Assembly (NCBI GenBank): GCA_016432265.1
Contig: CP066681.1
Span: 2,196,342-2,260,341 of the forward strand
Direction: 5' to 3'
Source of the DNA: Micavibrio aeruginosavorus
GTDB taxonomy: Bacteria; Pseudomonadota; Alphaproteobacteria; Micavibrionales; Micavibrionaceae
Length of the DNA stretch: 64,000 nt
Shown: positions 1-8,363 of the stretch, in pieces
Numbering within the stretch: position 1 is the stretch's first letter
Layout of the letters: every line of letters begins with the position of its first letter
Notes under the pieces: model-generated
Database searches by the model: none
The model's input: the letters and a program-made list of their open reading frames with translations, nothing else
What the model was told of the DNA's origin: nothing
Program-made: the position numbers and the translations under genes

Positions 1-137
1 TAGCCCGGATCGAAATAATATTGCACCGCATCACGTAATACCCCTTATCCAGCCACGGATTGACATTCATCAAGACTGGCGCGGCATCTGTCGCCTACAG
101 TCAGGTTCTAAGCCCCCTCGAAACGAAAGGATTTCCT
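1..137. other. leader region of the first gene
   Basis: This stretch holds no convincing gene. A TTGACA hexamer lies at 60-65, but no good -10 follows at 16-18 bp. A purine-rich GAAAGG lies about seven bases before the ATG at 138 and serves as its ribosome binding site. The tail of an upstream gene may lie at the very start, but I cannot support one. Confidence 0.4.
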
Positions 138-635
138 ATGATTACCAAAGTTTCCGGCGATATATTGCTGAGCGACGCTCGGGCCATTGCTCACGGCGTG
201 GCGCCGCACGATCACTTCAATCAGGGACTGGCGCTGGCTCTGCGGGATCGCTTTCCTGTCATGGCCAAGGATTTCCGTCATTACTGCCGCCAGAACCACC
301 CAAAGGCAGGCAATGCATGGCTGTGGGCAGGGTCTGAAGGCGTGGTTATCAACCTGATGACTCAGGACGCCGCACCGGATGAACGCTCCAACCCCGGCAA
401 GGCGACCGCGCATAATGTCGATCATGCCTTGAAAGAGCTGAAAAAACTGATCGGGAAAGAGAAACTGTCTTCGATCGCCCTGCCGCGACTGGCCACAGGT
501 GTGGGCGGTATGGAATGGGCGGATGTCGAGGCCCTGATCGTAAAACATCTGGGCGATCTCGATATCCCTGTGATCGTCTACGAAACCTATCAGAAAGGCG
601 TCAAGGCACAGGAAAAGCTGCCCAAGGCCGCCTGA
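138..635 (+). CDS. macro domain (ADP-ribose-binding) protein
   Basis: A 165-residue protein that reads as a stand-alone macro domain. The N-terminus (ITKVSGDILLSDARAIAHGV) matches the beta-strand and first loop of macro domains, where the ligand is ADP-ribose or a derivative. The later segment LPRLATGVGGMEW resembles the second phosphate-binding loop (usually P-x-x-S/T-G-x-x-G). Members hydrolyse or bind ADP-ribose, acetyl-ADP-ribose or ADP-ribosyl-protein; which applies here is unknown. I chose the ATG at 138 over an in-frame start at 60 because GAAAGG sits seven bases upstream and the domain starts at once. It is monocistronic and followed by a weak hairpin. Confidence 0.8.
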   Translation: MITKVSGDILLSDARAIAHGVAPHDHFNQGLALALRDRFPVMAKDFRHYCRQNHPKAGNAWLWAGSEGVVINLMTQDAAPDERSNPGKATAHNVDHALKELKKLIGKEKLSSIALPRLATGVGGMEWADVEALIVKHLGDLDIPVIVYETYQKGVKAQEKLPKAA

Positions 636-656
636 ACGAAGTTTCTGCGTATGGAT

Positions 657-688
657 AAACCCGCTCCGCCACCCGTAAAGGCGGGTTT
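657..688 (+). terminator. weak intrinsic terminator between convergent genes
   Basis: Eight-base arms AAACCCGC (657-664) and GCGGGTTT (681-688) enclose a 16-nt loop. The T-run is only three bases. It lies between the convergent macro-domain gene and pdxY and could serve both. Confidence 0.45.
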
Positions 689-710
689 GCCCTGCCGGGG
701 CTTCAGGAGT

Positions 711-1565
711 TCAGGAAAGTAAACGGACAGACGGATGCAATCGCTGCATCCTGTCTTGTGCGGCGATCAGCGCCAGTTCGCGCCCGCCAGATTCAAGTGT
801 TGCCTCCATCAGGCTATAGATAGCGGAGGCGGTGCGCTGCAAGGCTTCGACGACGCCTGCCCCGGCCAGAATATGGCCGGTGAAGATCGCCGCCGTGGCA
901 TCGCCCGCGCCGTTCGGCGGCGGCGAAAACGACAGCAAGGGCGTCACCGCCCGCGCACCCGCGCCCTGCGCTTCGCTGACCAGCATTTCAATCGTCCCAG
1001 GAGCGGTATCGTTATGCCGCAAAGATGTAACCAGCACGATCCTGACACCCTTGTCATGCAGGATACGGCAAGCGGCCCTGGCATCATCAAGAGTCATGAC
1101 ATTGATCCCCGTCAGTTGCTCGATCTCGAACTGGTTAGGGGTCATGATGTCGGACAAATGCGATGCTTGTGCGCGAAAAAAATCCGGCAAACCGGCGTGA
1201 ACGAACAAGCCACACCCGGCATCGCCCATCACCGGATCGCAGATCCATAATGCCGTACGCGGCAACCGTTGCCGCCACAGCGCGATCAGGGCCGCAATCG
1301 CGGGCGATCCCATATACCCGGTCAGCAAGGCGTCAATCCGCGCCAGAACGCCGTGCGCCTCCAACCCTTTTAGGATATCGTCGATATGGGCGGCCTCGAA
1401 TACCTGCCCGGCCCACGTGCCGTATCCGGTATGGTTGGAAAACTGCACCGTGTGCACCGGCACCACTTCATAACCCATGCGCTGCAGCGGAAACACGGCG
1501 GCGGCGTTCCCGACATGGCCATAAGCCACATGCGACTGGATCGAAAGAATGGTTTTAATCGGCAT
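711..1565 (-). CDS. pdxY: pyridoxal kinase, PdxY type
   Basis: A 284-residue ribokinase-fold kinase that phosphorylates pyridoxal (and related vitamers) with ATP in the B6 salvage pathway. The N-terminal SIQSHVAYGHVGN, the SNHTGYG segment, LTGYMGS, CDPVMGD and the C-terminal PNGAGDATAA anion-hole motif are all where the family has them. The length fits (E. coli PdxY is 287 aa). I start at the ATG at 1565 because the 32 residues encoded upstream do not resemble the family. No operon partner: it converges with the macro gene and diverges from the SIMPL gene. Confidence 0.9.
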   Translation of the reverse strand: MPIKTILSIQSHVAYGHVGNAAAVFPLQRMGYEVVPVHTVQFSNHTGYGTWAGQVFEAAHIDDILKGLEAHGVLARIDALLTGYMGSPAIAALIALWRQRLPRTALWICDPVMGDAGCGLFVHAGLPDFFRAQASHLSDIMTPNQFEIEQLTGINVMTLDDARAACRILHDKGVRIVLVTSLRHNDTAPGTIEMLVSEAQGAGARAVTPLLSFSPPPNGAGDATAAIFTGHILAGAGVVEALQRTASAIYSLMEATLESGGRELALIAAQDRMQRLHPSVRLLS

Positions 1566-1828
1566 CAGGCCCGCCCGGATAAAAGATTGCACGATACCGA
1601 TTAAGACGCATTTGCCGTTCACTGGCAACACAGGCTGGCGATAGGCGGCCAAACCCCTCACACCCTCATGTTTTGCATAAACTGACTATCCGGTATCCCG
1701 AAACCCAAGCCTTAACCCAAGCCTTGATCAGCCCCATGATCAGCCTTGGTCTTGCCACAGAGCATCGCTAGAATGACCTTATCCCCGATGATGGGGCTGA
1801 TTTCCCAACACCCAAGGAGTCACATCCC

Positions 1829-2566
1829 ATGCGCCTTTTGACCCTTCCACTGGCATTGCTGCTGGCTGCGGCCGCTCCCGCCCTTGCACAGGAAAAAGTT
1901 TCCTTTCCCGCCGGTGGTGAAACGCTCCTCAATATTTCGGCCACCGAGCGGCTCGAAGTTGCGCAAGACCTGCTGATCGCGACCCTGCGCGTCGAACAGG
2001 AAAACGCCGATCCGAAAGCCCTGCAGACCTCGATCAATCAGGCGATGAAGGAGGCTGTGGGTGCCGCCAAAGCCGTGCCTGCGGTTGAGATCGCGACAGG
2101 TCATTACTACGTCTACCAGCAAGAAACCATGGCCTTGCCCGGCTCCCGGGAGAAAATTGCCAAGCCCGCAACCAAGTGGCGCGGAGCGCAGTCGCTGACC
2201 CTGACATCGGCCACGGCCGAGGATGTTCTGAAACTGGCGGGCGCCTTGCAGGATTCCGGTCTGGTGATGGAGAATCTGTACTACGCCCTCTCCCCGGCCA
2301 AAGCGGATGAAGCCAAGGACAACCTGATGGAAGCCGCACTGACCAAAGTGCAGGCCCGCGCCGACCGTGCCGCCAAGGCGCTCGGTAAGCAACGCGCCGA
2401 ACTGGCCGAGGTCACAGTCGATGCTGTCGACAACATGATGCCGCAGCCCATGATGATGCGGGCGATGGACATGGCAGGCTCGATGGAGAAATCCGCCATG
2501 CCGCAGGCCGAACCCGGTGAAACCGAGATCACGCTGACCGTCTCTGTGCGCGCCCAGCTCAAGTAA
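1829..2566 (+). CDS. exported SIMPL-domain protein
   Basis: A 245-residue periplasmic protein with a clear Sec signal peptide (hydrophobic residues 4-19, cleavage near APALA-QEK). The mature part begins SATERLEVAQDLL and has the alternating beta strands and the C-terminal ITLTVSVRAQLK strand typical of SIMPL (DUF541) proteins. The biochemical role of this family is not established; some members are linked to stress survival or outer-membrane channel assembly. AAGGAG eight bases before the ATG sets the start. A strong terminator follows, so it is a single-gene unit. Confidence 0.8.
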   Translation: MRLLTLPLALLLAAAAPALAQEKVSFPAGGETLLNISATERLEVAQDLLIATLRVEQENADPKALQTSINQAMKEAVGAAKAVPAVEIATGHYYVYQQETMALPGSREKIAKPATKWRGAQSLTLTSATAEDVLKLAGALQDSGLVMENLYYALSPAKADEAKDNLMEAALTKVQARADRAAKALGKQRAELAEVTVDAVDNMMPQPMMMRAMDMAGSMEKSAMPQAEPGETEITLTVSVRAQLK

Positions 2567-2590
2567 AAATGCCCGTACGACGACACGAAT

Positions 2591-2623
2591 CACCCGCCTC
2601 TTGCAGGCGGGTGAAATTTTTTT
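2591..2623 (+). terminator. intrinsic terminator after the SIMPL gene
   Basis: Perfect nine-base arms CACCCGCCT (2591-2599) and AGGCGGGTG (2605-2613) with a five-base loop. A run of seven T follows (2617-2623). Confidence 0.85.
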
Positions 2624-2729
2624 CCGACATCGCCCTATTGAGGTCACATTTTTCTGGCCATATCCGGCCCGCTCATGTACAAGCGCGTCCTTCGCGTAAA
2701 CTGGATTACACTGAATAGAGGGTCTGACC

Positions 2730-3050
2730 ATGAACAACGTATACATGCTCAAAATGGATTTTTCTCCCAAAACGATCGGCCAGCCGGATCAGATCAGAAG
2801 CCACGTTGAAAATCGCCTGCGGAAGGCGCTGGCGGAAAAAGGACTCGCGGATCAGTTCAGCCGCGTGTCCGAGCCTTATGAGCGACTGGACATGCAAATG
2901 GCCGTTGTCTGCAGTGAACAAGCCGCACAGGAACTGCGGGCGATGGATAGAGAACTCGGGATTGAATCGTTGATTCTGGAAGAAGGCCGCACCGCCCGCC
3001 TGCAGGCCATCCACGATCATCAAGGCCGTCTGCCCAGGGCTCATCCATAA
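2730..3050 (+). CDS. small hypothetical protein
   Basis: A 106-residue, mostly helical, charged cytoplasmic protein with no family I recognise. It has no signal peptide or membrane segment. Its middle (VENRLRKALAEKGLADQF) looks amphipathic. GAGGG about eight bases before the ATG supports the start. It converges with the gene at 3071-3412 with only 20 bp between them. Function unknown. Confidence 0.55.
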   Translation: MNNVYMLKMDFSPKTIGQPDQIRSHVENRLRKALAEKGLADQFSRVSEPYERLDMQMAVVCSEQAAQELRAMDRELGIESLILEEGRTARLQAIHDHQGRLPRAHP

Positions 3051-3070
3051 TCCGGAGCATTTTCCCCGGG

Positions 3071-3412
3071 CTAAAGCGTGACCTGATTGATCTGCACCCG
3101 CAGCACCACGCCATCGGGCGTCAGCTCGACCGATTTCCCTGCCGTTTTGGGCAGGGGAATCCGGCAGGTGCGGCAATACAGCATCAAAGCCGCCGCCAGA
3201 AAATCGATCGCAAAATCGATAAAGAGCACCGGGTCATTGGTCAGCGGGTTTTCCAGCCGGATGGTAACCTTGGATTCGTCACTGGCATGAGCATCCACCG
3301 CCATGATGATGCCGGGCGGCGGCTTGCGCAGCTCCCTTTGTACGCACAATGCAAAAATCGCCTTGTAAACCTCGTCATAGCTAAAGGTGATGCGGCGATC
3401 TTCCCGGGGCAT
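3071..3412 (-). CDS. small hypothetical protein
   Basis: A 113-residue protein not recognised. It opens with a charged segment (MPREDRRITFSYDEVYKAIF) and holds one hydrophobic stretch (about residues 62-79) that could be a buried helix or a weak membrane segment, followed by CRTC, a CxxC pair that might bind metal. It diverges from the sigma-like gene at 3552, and the 139 bp between them are AT-rich and likely hold both promoters. Function unknown. Confidence 0.55.
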   Translation of the reverse strand: MPREDRRITFSYDEVYKAIFALCVQRELRKPPPGIIMAVDAHASDESKVTIRLENPLTNDPVLFIDFAIDFLAAALMLYCRTCRIPLPKTAGKSVELTPDGVVLRVQINQVTL

Positions 3413-3551
3413 AGTTTTACTCCTCTTGCTCCCTGAATTTTAAACCGAACTTGTTAAATTTCCCTGTTCTTCAACCGGGAATCGGTATTAACTATAAGAA
3501 AATAAGAGACAAAACCATATTTGTCATATAAAAATCGCAGGGAGTATCGCT

Positions 3552-4169
3552 ATGGCATCCTATCTTGAAACCGCTGACCTAACCGAGACCGCGCTGATCG
3601 GCCATGCTGTCGCAGGCGATAAATCGGCGTTTACCGCGCTCGTGGCACGGGATCAGAACCGGCTGCTGGAAACCATCAGCCGGGAACTGACCAAAGGCGA
3701 CAGTGAACAGGCCGCCGACCTGGCGCAACAGGCCCTGCTGGATGTCTACCGCACCCTTGAGACCATTGACCGTGACCGCCCCTTTTTCGACAGCGTCATA
3801 GCGCAGGCCCGAACACTGGCCGCCCGCGCGATCACACCTGTTGAAGAAAATTTCACCGACATCCTTGGTGGCGGCAATACGCAGGATAGAAAGGCTCTCA
3901 AACAGGCCCTCTCCGAACAAGGAATCCCCGGCGCTCTGCTGGCCACGCAAGAGGCCGAAGCCGCTTTACAGGCCTTGCTGGTCGTAGCGCAAGTCAGGCG
4001 CGACAAACACGCCCCCGGGATCGGCTACCTTTTTGCTATCTGTGTCCGCGGCCATACGATCGAACAGATCGCCCGTCGCGAAAAAACCACTCCCGACCAA
4101 ATTGAAACCGCCGTTCGCACCGCCTGCCAGTCTATGCGCGGCAGCCTGAAAACGATTATGGCGCCCTAG
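3552..4169 (+). CDS. divergent ECF sigma-factor-like protein
   Basis: A 205-residue protein laid out like a small sigma-70 factor. Residues about 14-65 (LIGHAVAGDKSAFTALV, then a helix containing AADLAQQALLDVYRTL) match the pattern of sigma region 2, where canonical factors read AEDLVQ-x-F-x-x-x. Residues about 165-200 (GHTIEQIARREKTTPDQIET) look like the region 4 helix-turn-helix. The linker is longer and the core motifs are weaker than in the ECF factor at 6449-7060, so promoter recognition is uncertain. AGGGAG lies before the ATG. It converges with the vWA gene across a shared terminator. Confidence 0.55.
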   Translation: MASYLETADLTETALIGHAVAGDKSAFTALVARDQNRLLETISRELTKGDSEQAADLAQQALLDVYRTLETIDRDRPFFDSVIAQARTLAARAITPVEENFTDILGGGNTQDRKALKQALSEQGIPGALLATQEAEAALQALLVVAQVRRDKHAPGIGYLFAICVRGHTIEQIARREKTTPDQIETAVRTACQSMRGSLKTIMAP

Positions 4170-4210
4170 AAAGTCAGCAGAAAGCCAGGAAGAATCCGGC
4201 CCGTCCGATA

Positions 4211-4238
4211 AAAAACCCCGCCTGCAAGCGGGGTTTTT
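4211..4238. terminator. bidirectional intrinsic terminator
   Basis: CCCCGC (4216-4221) pairs with GCGGGG (4228-4233) and is flanked by five A and five T, so it works in both directions. It separates the sigma-like gene from the convergent vWA gene. Confidence 0.85.
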
Positions 4239-4254
4239 CCAGGATTTTGTCCTT

Positions 4255-6456
4255 TTAGGGCTGCGTATCGGGCAAAGCTGCCGCCGATTTGGCAAGGCGC
4301 GCCAGATTGATGAACTCCGCCCGGTAACCGAACTCATCGCCCCCTTTAGCAGCCTGCGCGTGCGCGATCACATCGTCATAGGTCATGCTGCCCGTATGCT
4401 TGCCCCCTTTAAGCAGCTGCGCGAAGGACGCCACCGCCACCGAGAACCGTACATCATCCGAAGCCCCGCGATCAGAGGAAATCAGGCAATCGGCTTTTGG
4501 AGAACACTTCGTATCAGCCAGCAGTTTTTCATCCGCAGCCGTGATCGGGGTCGTGATCAGTTTCGACGTATCCTCATCAGGCAACTTGTAACGAATCTTG
4601 AGAAAGGCGTATTCGTTGCCTATATCGGCCGTCACCTTGGTCATTTCCGCGGCCGGGGCTGCCGCATAACGGCTGTCGTCCACCGCGCGCGGCCCGCCCG
4701 CAGGGGTAATTTCATAAATTGCCGTCACAGTATGGCCTGCGCCGATATCGCCAGCATCGACCTTGTCGTTGTTGAAATCCTCGCGGTTCAGCTTGCGCGT
4801 TTCATAACCGACCAGCCGATACTCGGCCACCGTGGCCGGATTGAACTCAACCTGGATTTTCACGTCCTTGGCGATCGGGAAGAGCGTGGATGACGCCTCC
4901 TCGACCAGAACCTTGCGCGCCTCATTCAGCGTGTCGATGTAAGCAGCGACGCCGTTGCCGTTCTGCGCCAGCGTCTGCATCATCTGATCGTTGTAATTGC
5001 CTTGACCGAACCCGAGCACGGAGAGAAAAATACCGCTCTCTCGCTTGTGCTCGACAAAATCCTGCAACTCTTCCGGATTCGTGATGCCGACATTGAAATC
5101 TCCGTCGGTTGCAAGGATGACGCGGTTTACGGCATTCTTGTCAAATCCGGCCTCCGCCAGCGCATAGGCCTGACGGATGCCTTCGGCGCCGGCCGTGCTG
5201 CCCCCCGCGCTTAAGTTATCCAGCGCCGCGATGATCTTCGCCTTATCGCTGGCCTTGGTCGGTTCCAATACCGTTCCTGCCGATCCCGCGTATGTGACAA
5301 TCGCCACCGTATCATCGGGTTTCAGGCTCTCCAGCAGCATCTTGAACGAACTGACCAGTAGCGGTAGTTTATCAGCCTCGTTCATCGAACCAGAAGTATC
5401 CAGCAGGAAAACAAGATTGCTGCGCGGGCTTTCCGTTCTGGGAATGTCATACCCCTTGATGCCGATATGCACCAGCTTGCGACCCGCGTTCCACGGGCTG
5501 TCCAGCACCGTGACACTGGACTTGAACGGCTCGGTCTTGTTTTCCGGCAACGGGTACTCATAGTCGAAATAGTTGACCATTTCCTCGACCCGCACCGCGT
5601 CTTTCTGCGGCAACACCCCGGCGTTCAACTGTTTGCGGATAAAGGCGTAGGAAGACGTATCGACATCGACCGAAAACGTGGATACCGGTTCCTGCTGCAC
5701 CAGCTTGATCTGGTTCTCTTCAAAATCCTCGAACTTGTCGCGACCGACATCCTGATGGAATTGCTGCGGCAGCGGCTCCGGCGCGACAATATATCCCACC
5801 GATGAATCCGCCATCGCCATGGACTCTGTCGGCGCGGCCATTTTGGCCACCGGCGCCGAGGGAGCGACGGCAGCGCCAGCCCTGTAATCGCTTCTTGCCG
5901 CCTCTTCAGACGCCACCATGTTCTGGCGCATTTGCTTCTCCCGCATCGGCGCGGTTTTACCTTCAACCAGCGCGAAACTCTCGTCCTTCGCCCTTTTATC
6001 AGCTTCTTGAGTCCTGAATCCTTCCGGCAGGGATAGCTGCGGCGCGACCTCATTCTTCGCGATCTGCGAGAATGTCTGCATGCCCCCTGCGGGTGCATCG
6101 ACCGATGCGCTGCCCGATTTCAAACCCGGAGCCGCCATCAATGCGCTCGTTTCCTGACGAAGGGATCCTGACATATAACTCTGCATCGTTACCCCGGCGG
6201 CAAGAACCACCACCATCGCCGTCGCCATGCCGCCATATATAAACCGTTTATTCATGGTTTTTCTCCTCTCCATGTTGTTGGGTCTGCCGGTCAGACGACC
6301 CCAGAGAGAGGATCCTTGGATAATTTTATTACGTTCTTCTGTTTGTACGGCTTCAAATTCGGCCAGCGCCAGATTGACAGCAGTTTTCTGCGCGTTCTCA
6401 TCCACCGCCGGCACCGGGGCCTCGCCCAGAATTTTTTTTAGCTGCCCTTCATCCAT
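4255..6456 (-). CDS. membrane-anchored vWA-domain protein (YfbK type)
   Basis: A 733-residue protein. Residues about 1-70 are cytoplasmic and charged, one transmembrane helix follows (about 76-93), and the rest is extracytoplasmic. After a low-complexity linker comes the von Willebrand N-terminal region (FSVDVDTSSYAFIRKQLNAG), then a vWA domain with the MIDAS motif LDTSGSM, the downstream GGSTAG threonine and ATDGDF aspartate, then the C-terminal DUF3520-type region. Such proteins bind ligands through a divalent metal. It overlaps the ECF sigma gene by 8 bp with its own AAGGAG. The cytoplasmic tail may act as the anti-sigma partner; that is inference from position. Confidence 0.85.
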   Translation of the reverse strand: MDEGQLKKILGEAPVPAVDENAQKTAVNLALAEFEAVQTEERNKIIQGSSLWGRLTGRPNNMERRKTMNKRFIYGGMATAMVVVLAAGVTMQSYMSGSLRQETSALMAAPGLKSGSASVDAPAGGMQTFSQIAKNEVAPQLSLPEGFRTQEADKRAKDESFALVEGKTAPMREKQMRQNMVASEEAARSDYRAGAAVAPSAPVAKMAAPTESMAMADSSVGYIVAPEPLPQQFHQDVGRDKFEDFEENQIKLVQQEPVSTFSVDVDTSSYAFIRKQLNAGVLPQKDAVRVEEMVNYFDYEYPLPENKTEPFKSSVTVLDSPWNAGRKLVHIGIKGYDIPRTESPRSNLVFLLDTSGSMNEADKLPLLVSSFKMLLESLKPDDTVAIVTYAGSAGTVLEPTKASDKAKIIAALDNLSAGGSTAGAEGIRQAYALAEAGFDKNAVNRVILATDGDFNVGITNPEELQDFVEHKRESGIFLSVLGFGQGNYNDQMMQTLAQNGNGVAAYIDTLNEARKVLVEEASSTLFPIAKDVKIQVEFNPATVAEYRLVGYETRKLNREDFNNDKVDAGDIGAGHTVTAIYEITPAGGPRAVDDSRYAAAPAAEMTKVTADIGNEYAFLKIRYKLPDEDTSKLITTPITAADEKLLADTKCSPKADCLISSDRGASDDVRFSVAVASFAQLLKGGKHTGSMTYDDVIAHAQAAKGGDEFGYRAEFINLARLAKSAAALPDTQP

Positions 6457-7060
6457 GATGGCGCTCCTTATTCTGACGGGTTTCAAATTGCTCCAGTTTC
6501 TTGCGGGCTTCGTGGATATACCACGACACCGTGCTTTCCTTGACCGCCATCACACAGGCGGCTTCGGCATGATTCATTCCTTCGCCGAACACCAGCAATA
6601 ACGCGGTTTTCTCCTTCTCCGGCAGCTTGCCGATCTGCCGCATCATTTCCTGCGCGTAATAGGCGCTCTCGGGGTTTTCGTGGCCCTGCATCTCATCGGC
6701 TTCCGTCTGCGCGTGATCATGACGCTTTTCCGCGCGCTGCATGTCGATCGCCGTATTGATCACCAGCCGGTAAAGCCACGTCGTGAAAGACGCCTTATGT
6801 TCGTAAGTCTTTAACGAACGCGCCAGCTTGATGCAGGCGTTCTGGGTTATATCCTCGGCGTTCGCGCGGTTGCCGCACCATTTGAACGCCATCCTGAACA
6901 TGGCGGCATAATGCCGGTTGACCAGTTCCTCAAAAGCGCGCGCATCCCCGCGCACGGCCTTCTTGACCAGTTCTGCATCATTATCCGCCGTCATGTCGTT
7001 GATCAGACGCCCCGCCTGTTGAAATCCTTGGGAATTTTTTGCAAAAAAATTCTTCACCAA
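6449..7060 (-). CDS. ECF-family RNA polymerase sigma factor
   Basis: A 203-residue sigma factor with region 2 (FRMAFKWCGNRANAEDITQN and ASFTTWLYRLVINTAID) and region 4 (KTALLLVFGEGMNHAEAACV, then a recognition helix). It would direct transcription of a stress or envelope regulon. The stated start is a TTG; an ATG at 6994 (MTADNDAELV) would give a 181-residue form closer to the usual ECF length and may be the true start, since neither site has a good Shine-Dalgarno. It is translationally coupled to the vWA protein downstream, which I infer to be its regulator. Confidence 0.85.
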   Translation of the reverse strand: MVKNFFAKNSQGFQQAGRLINDMTADNDAELVKKAVRGDARAFEELVNRHYAAMFRMAFKWCGNRANAEDITQNACIKLARSLKTYEHKASFTTWLYRLVINTAIDMQRAEKRHDHAQTEADEMQGHENPESAYYAQEMMRQIGKLPEKEKTALLLVFGEGMNHAEAACVMAVKESTVSWYIHEARKKLEQFETRQNKERHHG

Positions 7061-7095
7061 GGATAGCAGGCGCCCGAAAACTGTCTACCGGCTTT

Positions 7096-7533
7096 CTAAA
7101 GCGGGCACGGAACAGGCGGGTTTGGCTGCCCGGCGGGCTGCCGATTGTCCTGTTCTAGCGGATGGTAGCCAAAAGCAGCAATCCAGTCTTCCTCATACTG
7201 CGTCATCAAGATCGAAGCCCGCATGCCAACCATGCGGAATATATCCCCCGTCGGGAAGGCCTTGGTCAAAAGGCAGTGAACGGCTTCAACCCCCTCAAGA
7301 GTCTTGAAATGTGTGACGTATTTCACCAGCATCCGGCCCGTTTCAGGTGTGTTGTCTATGATATCGGGCAGCAGGCCTTGCAGGTGGCGTATCAGCTGCA
7401 TATCGGTTTCCCGTGCGCGAGGATAGCTGCGCGGTTCTTCTTCAAGCGTATAGCGCAAACGGCCATAGCAGTCCTGCGGCAGGTCAAACAGCGCGTTCAT
7501 CGCGCGCTCGGTCGTGGACAGGCTATCGCCCAT
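7096..7533 (-). CDS. hypothetical protein
   Basis: A 145-residue soluble helical protein of no family I recognise, with a proline-rich C-terminus. It lies 35 bp upstream of the ECF sigma gene in the same direction, so the three genes 7533-4255 may form one transcript. GAAGGGGATTCC lies just before the ATG. Function unknown. Confidence 0.55.
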   Translation of the reverse strand: MGDSLSTTERAMNALFDLPQDCYGRLRYTLEEEPRSYPRARETDMQLIRHLQGLLPDIIDNTPETGRMLVKYVTHFKTLEGVEAVHCLLTKAFPTGDIFRMVGMRASILMTQYEEDWIAAFGYHPLEQDNRQPAGQPNPPVPCPL

Positions 7534-7982
7534 GGAATCCCCTTCTTACTCCCCCAGCCTACTACAGGATCTCTAAAATTTAAGATAAATTATATCAAAT
7601 AATTGATTTAATTGATAAAATTGCGTCTATTTTTAAGCGCGTCTTTACCCGGGTGCGGTAGATTGGTTCTAACGAAGCGCTCTAAACCGACAAAGCGCTC
7701 ATGGGTTGAACAAAAAACTCCCGTCTCTTCGGACAAACCGGATGATCGGGAGGGTGTGCAAGAAACAAGACGTGCCTGCACTGGACATGCCGAATCGGGT
7801 GAGCAGACCCGGCAATCACCGGCACCCCCAGGGCGGGCACGTCGTTTTCTTGGGATAAATTCTTCTTTTTCTGCAACAATTTCAGGCCATTAATACCCGG
7901 TTAAGAAACCGCGTCTAGAATGAAAGCAAGGGTCGGCAAAAGATCCGCAAGAGTTCCGTTTGTGTGTGGGGATTGTTTGAGT
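7534..7982. other. long intergenic region with a structured element
   Basis: No gene is supported here. A reading frame at 7612-7893 has no ribosome site and arginine/proline-rich shadow composition. The left part (7560-7620) is very AT-rich and likely holds the leftward promoter. The right part holds the inverted-repeat structure described separately. Confidence 0.5.
7760..7851. other. candidate structured RNA element upstream of cheY-cheR
   Basis: GACGTGCC (7769-7776) pairs perfectly with GGCACGTC (7836-7843). The stem extends outward through AAGAAAC against GTTTTCTT with a bulge. Inside, TGCC and GGGT pair with ACCC and GGCA across a hexanucleotide loop at about 7788-7814. This branched fold lies about 130 bp before the response regulator. 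It could be a 5' leader, an sRNA or a protein site; I do not recognise a known family. Confidence 0.4.
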
Positions 7983-8363
7983 ATGATGACATGCCTTGTT
8001 ATCGATGACAGCCGTCTGGTTCGTCAGGTCTCGCGCAGGATTGTGGAAGATCTCGGCTTTGACTGCGCCGAGGCCGAAGACGGCAAGCACGCCTTCGAGC
8101 TCTGTCAGGAATTTATGCCCGATCTGGTGATCGTCGACTGGAACATGCCGGTGATGAGCGGGCTTGAATTCGTCGAGAAACTCCGCGATATGGAGAACGG
8201 CGGTCACCCCAAAGTCATTTTTTGCACCACAGAAGACAACCTCTCGCATATTGAACGCGCCCTGCGCGCCGGCGCGACGGAATATATTATGAAGCCCTTC
8301 AACCGCGATATGATTCAGGCCAAGCTGATTCAGATCGGCCTGATGCAGGAAGCCGTAGCATGA
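7983..8363 (+). CDS. single-domain CheY-like response regulator
   Basis: A 126-residue receiver domain and nothing else. It has the acidic pair IDDS (D8, D9), the phosphoacceptor D52 in VIVDWNMP, the threonine in CTTED and the lysine in YIMKPF. It is likely phosphorylated by a histidine kinase not in this window and would act by binding a partner such as the flagellar switch or a chemotaxis enzyme. Its last codons overlap the cheR start (ATGA), so the two are translationally coupled. Start set at the first ATG of an ATGATG pair; the longer frame from 7920 adds residues foreign to the fold. Confidence 0.9.
   Translation: MMTCLVIDDSRLVRQVSRRIVEDLGFDCAEAEDGKHAFELCQEFMPDLVIVDWNMPVMSGLEFVEKLRDMENGGHPKVIFCTTEDNLSHIERALRAGATEYIMKPFNRDMIQAKLIQIGLMQEAVA

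Noticed and set aside
1820..2770. 316-codon minus-strand frame
   Set aside because: Antisense to the SIMPL gene, which has a signal peptide and a good ribosome site.
7612..7893. 93-codon frame in the gap before cheY
   Set aside because: Composition typical of a chance frame, no ribosome binding site, and it runs through the inverted-repeat structure.
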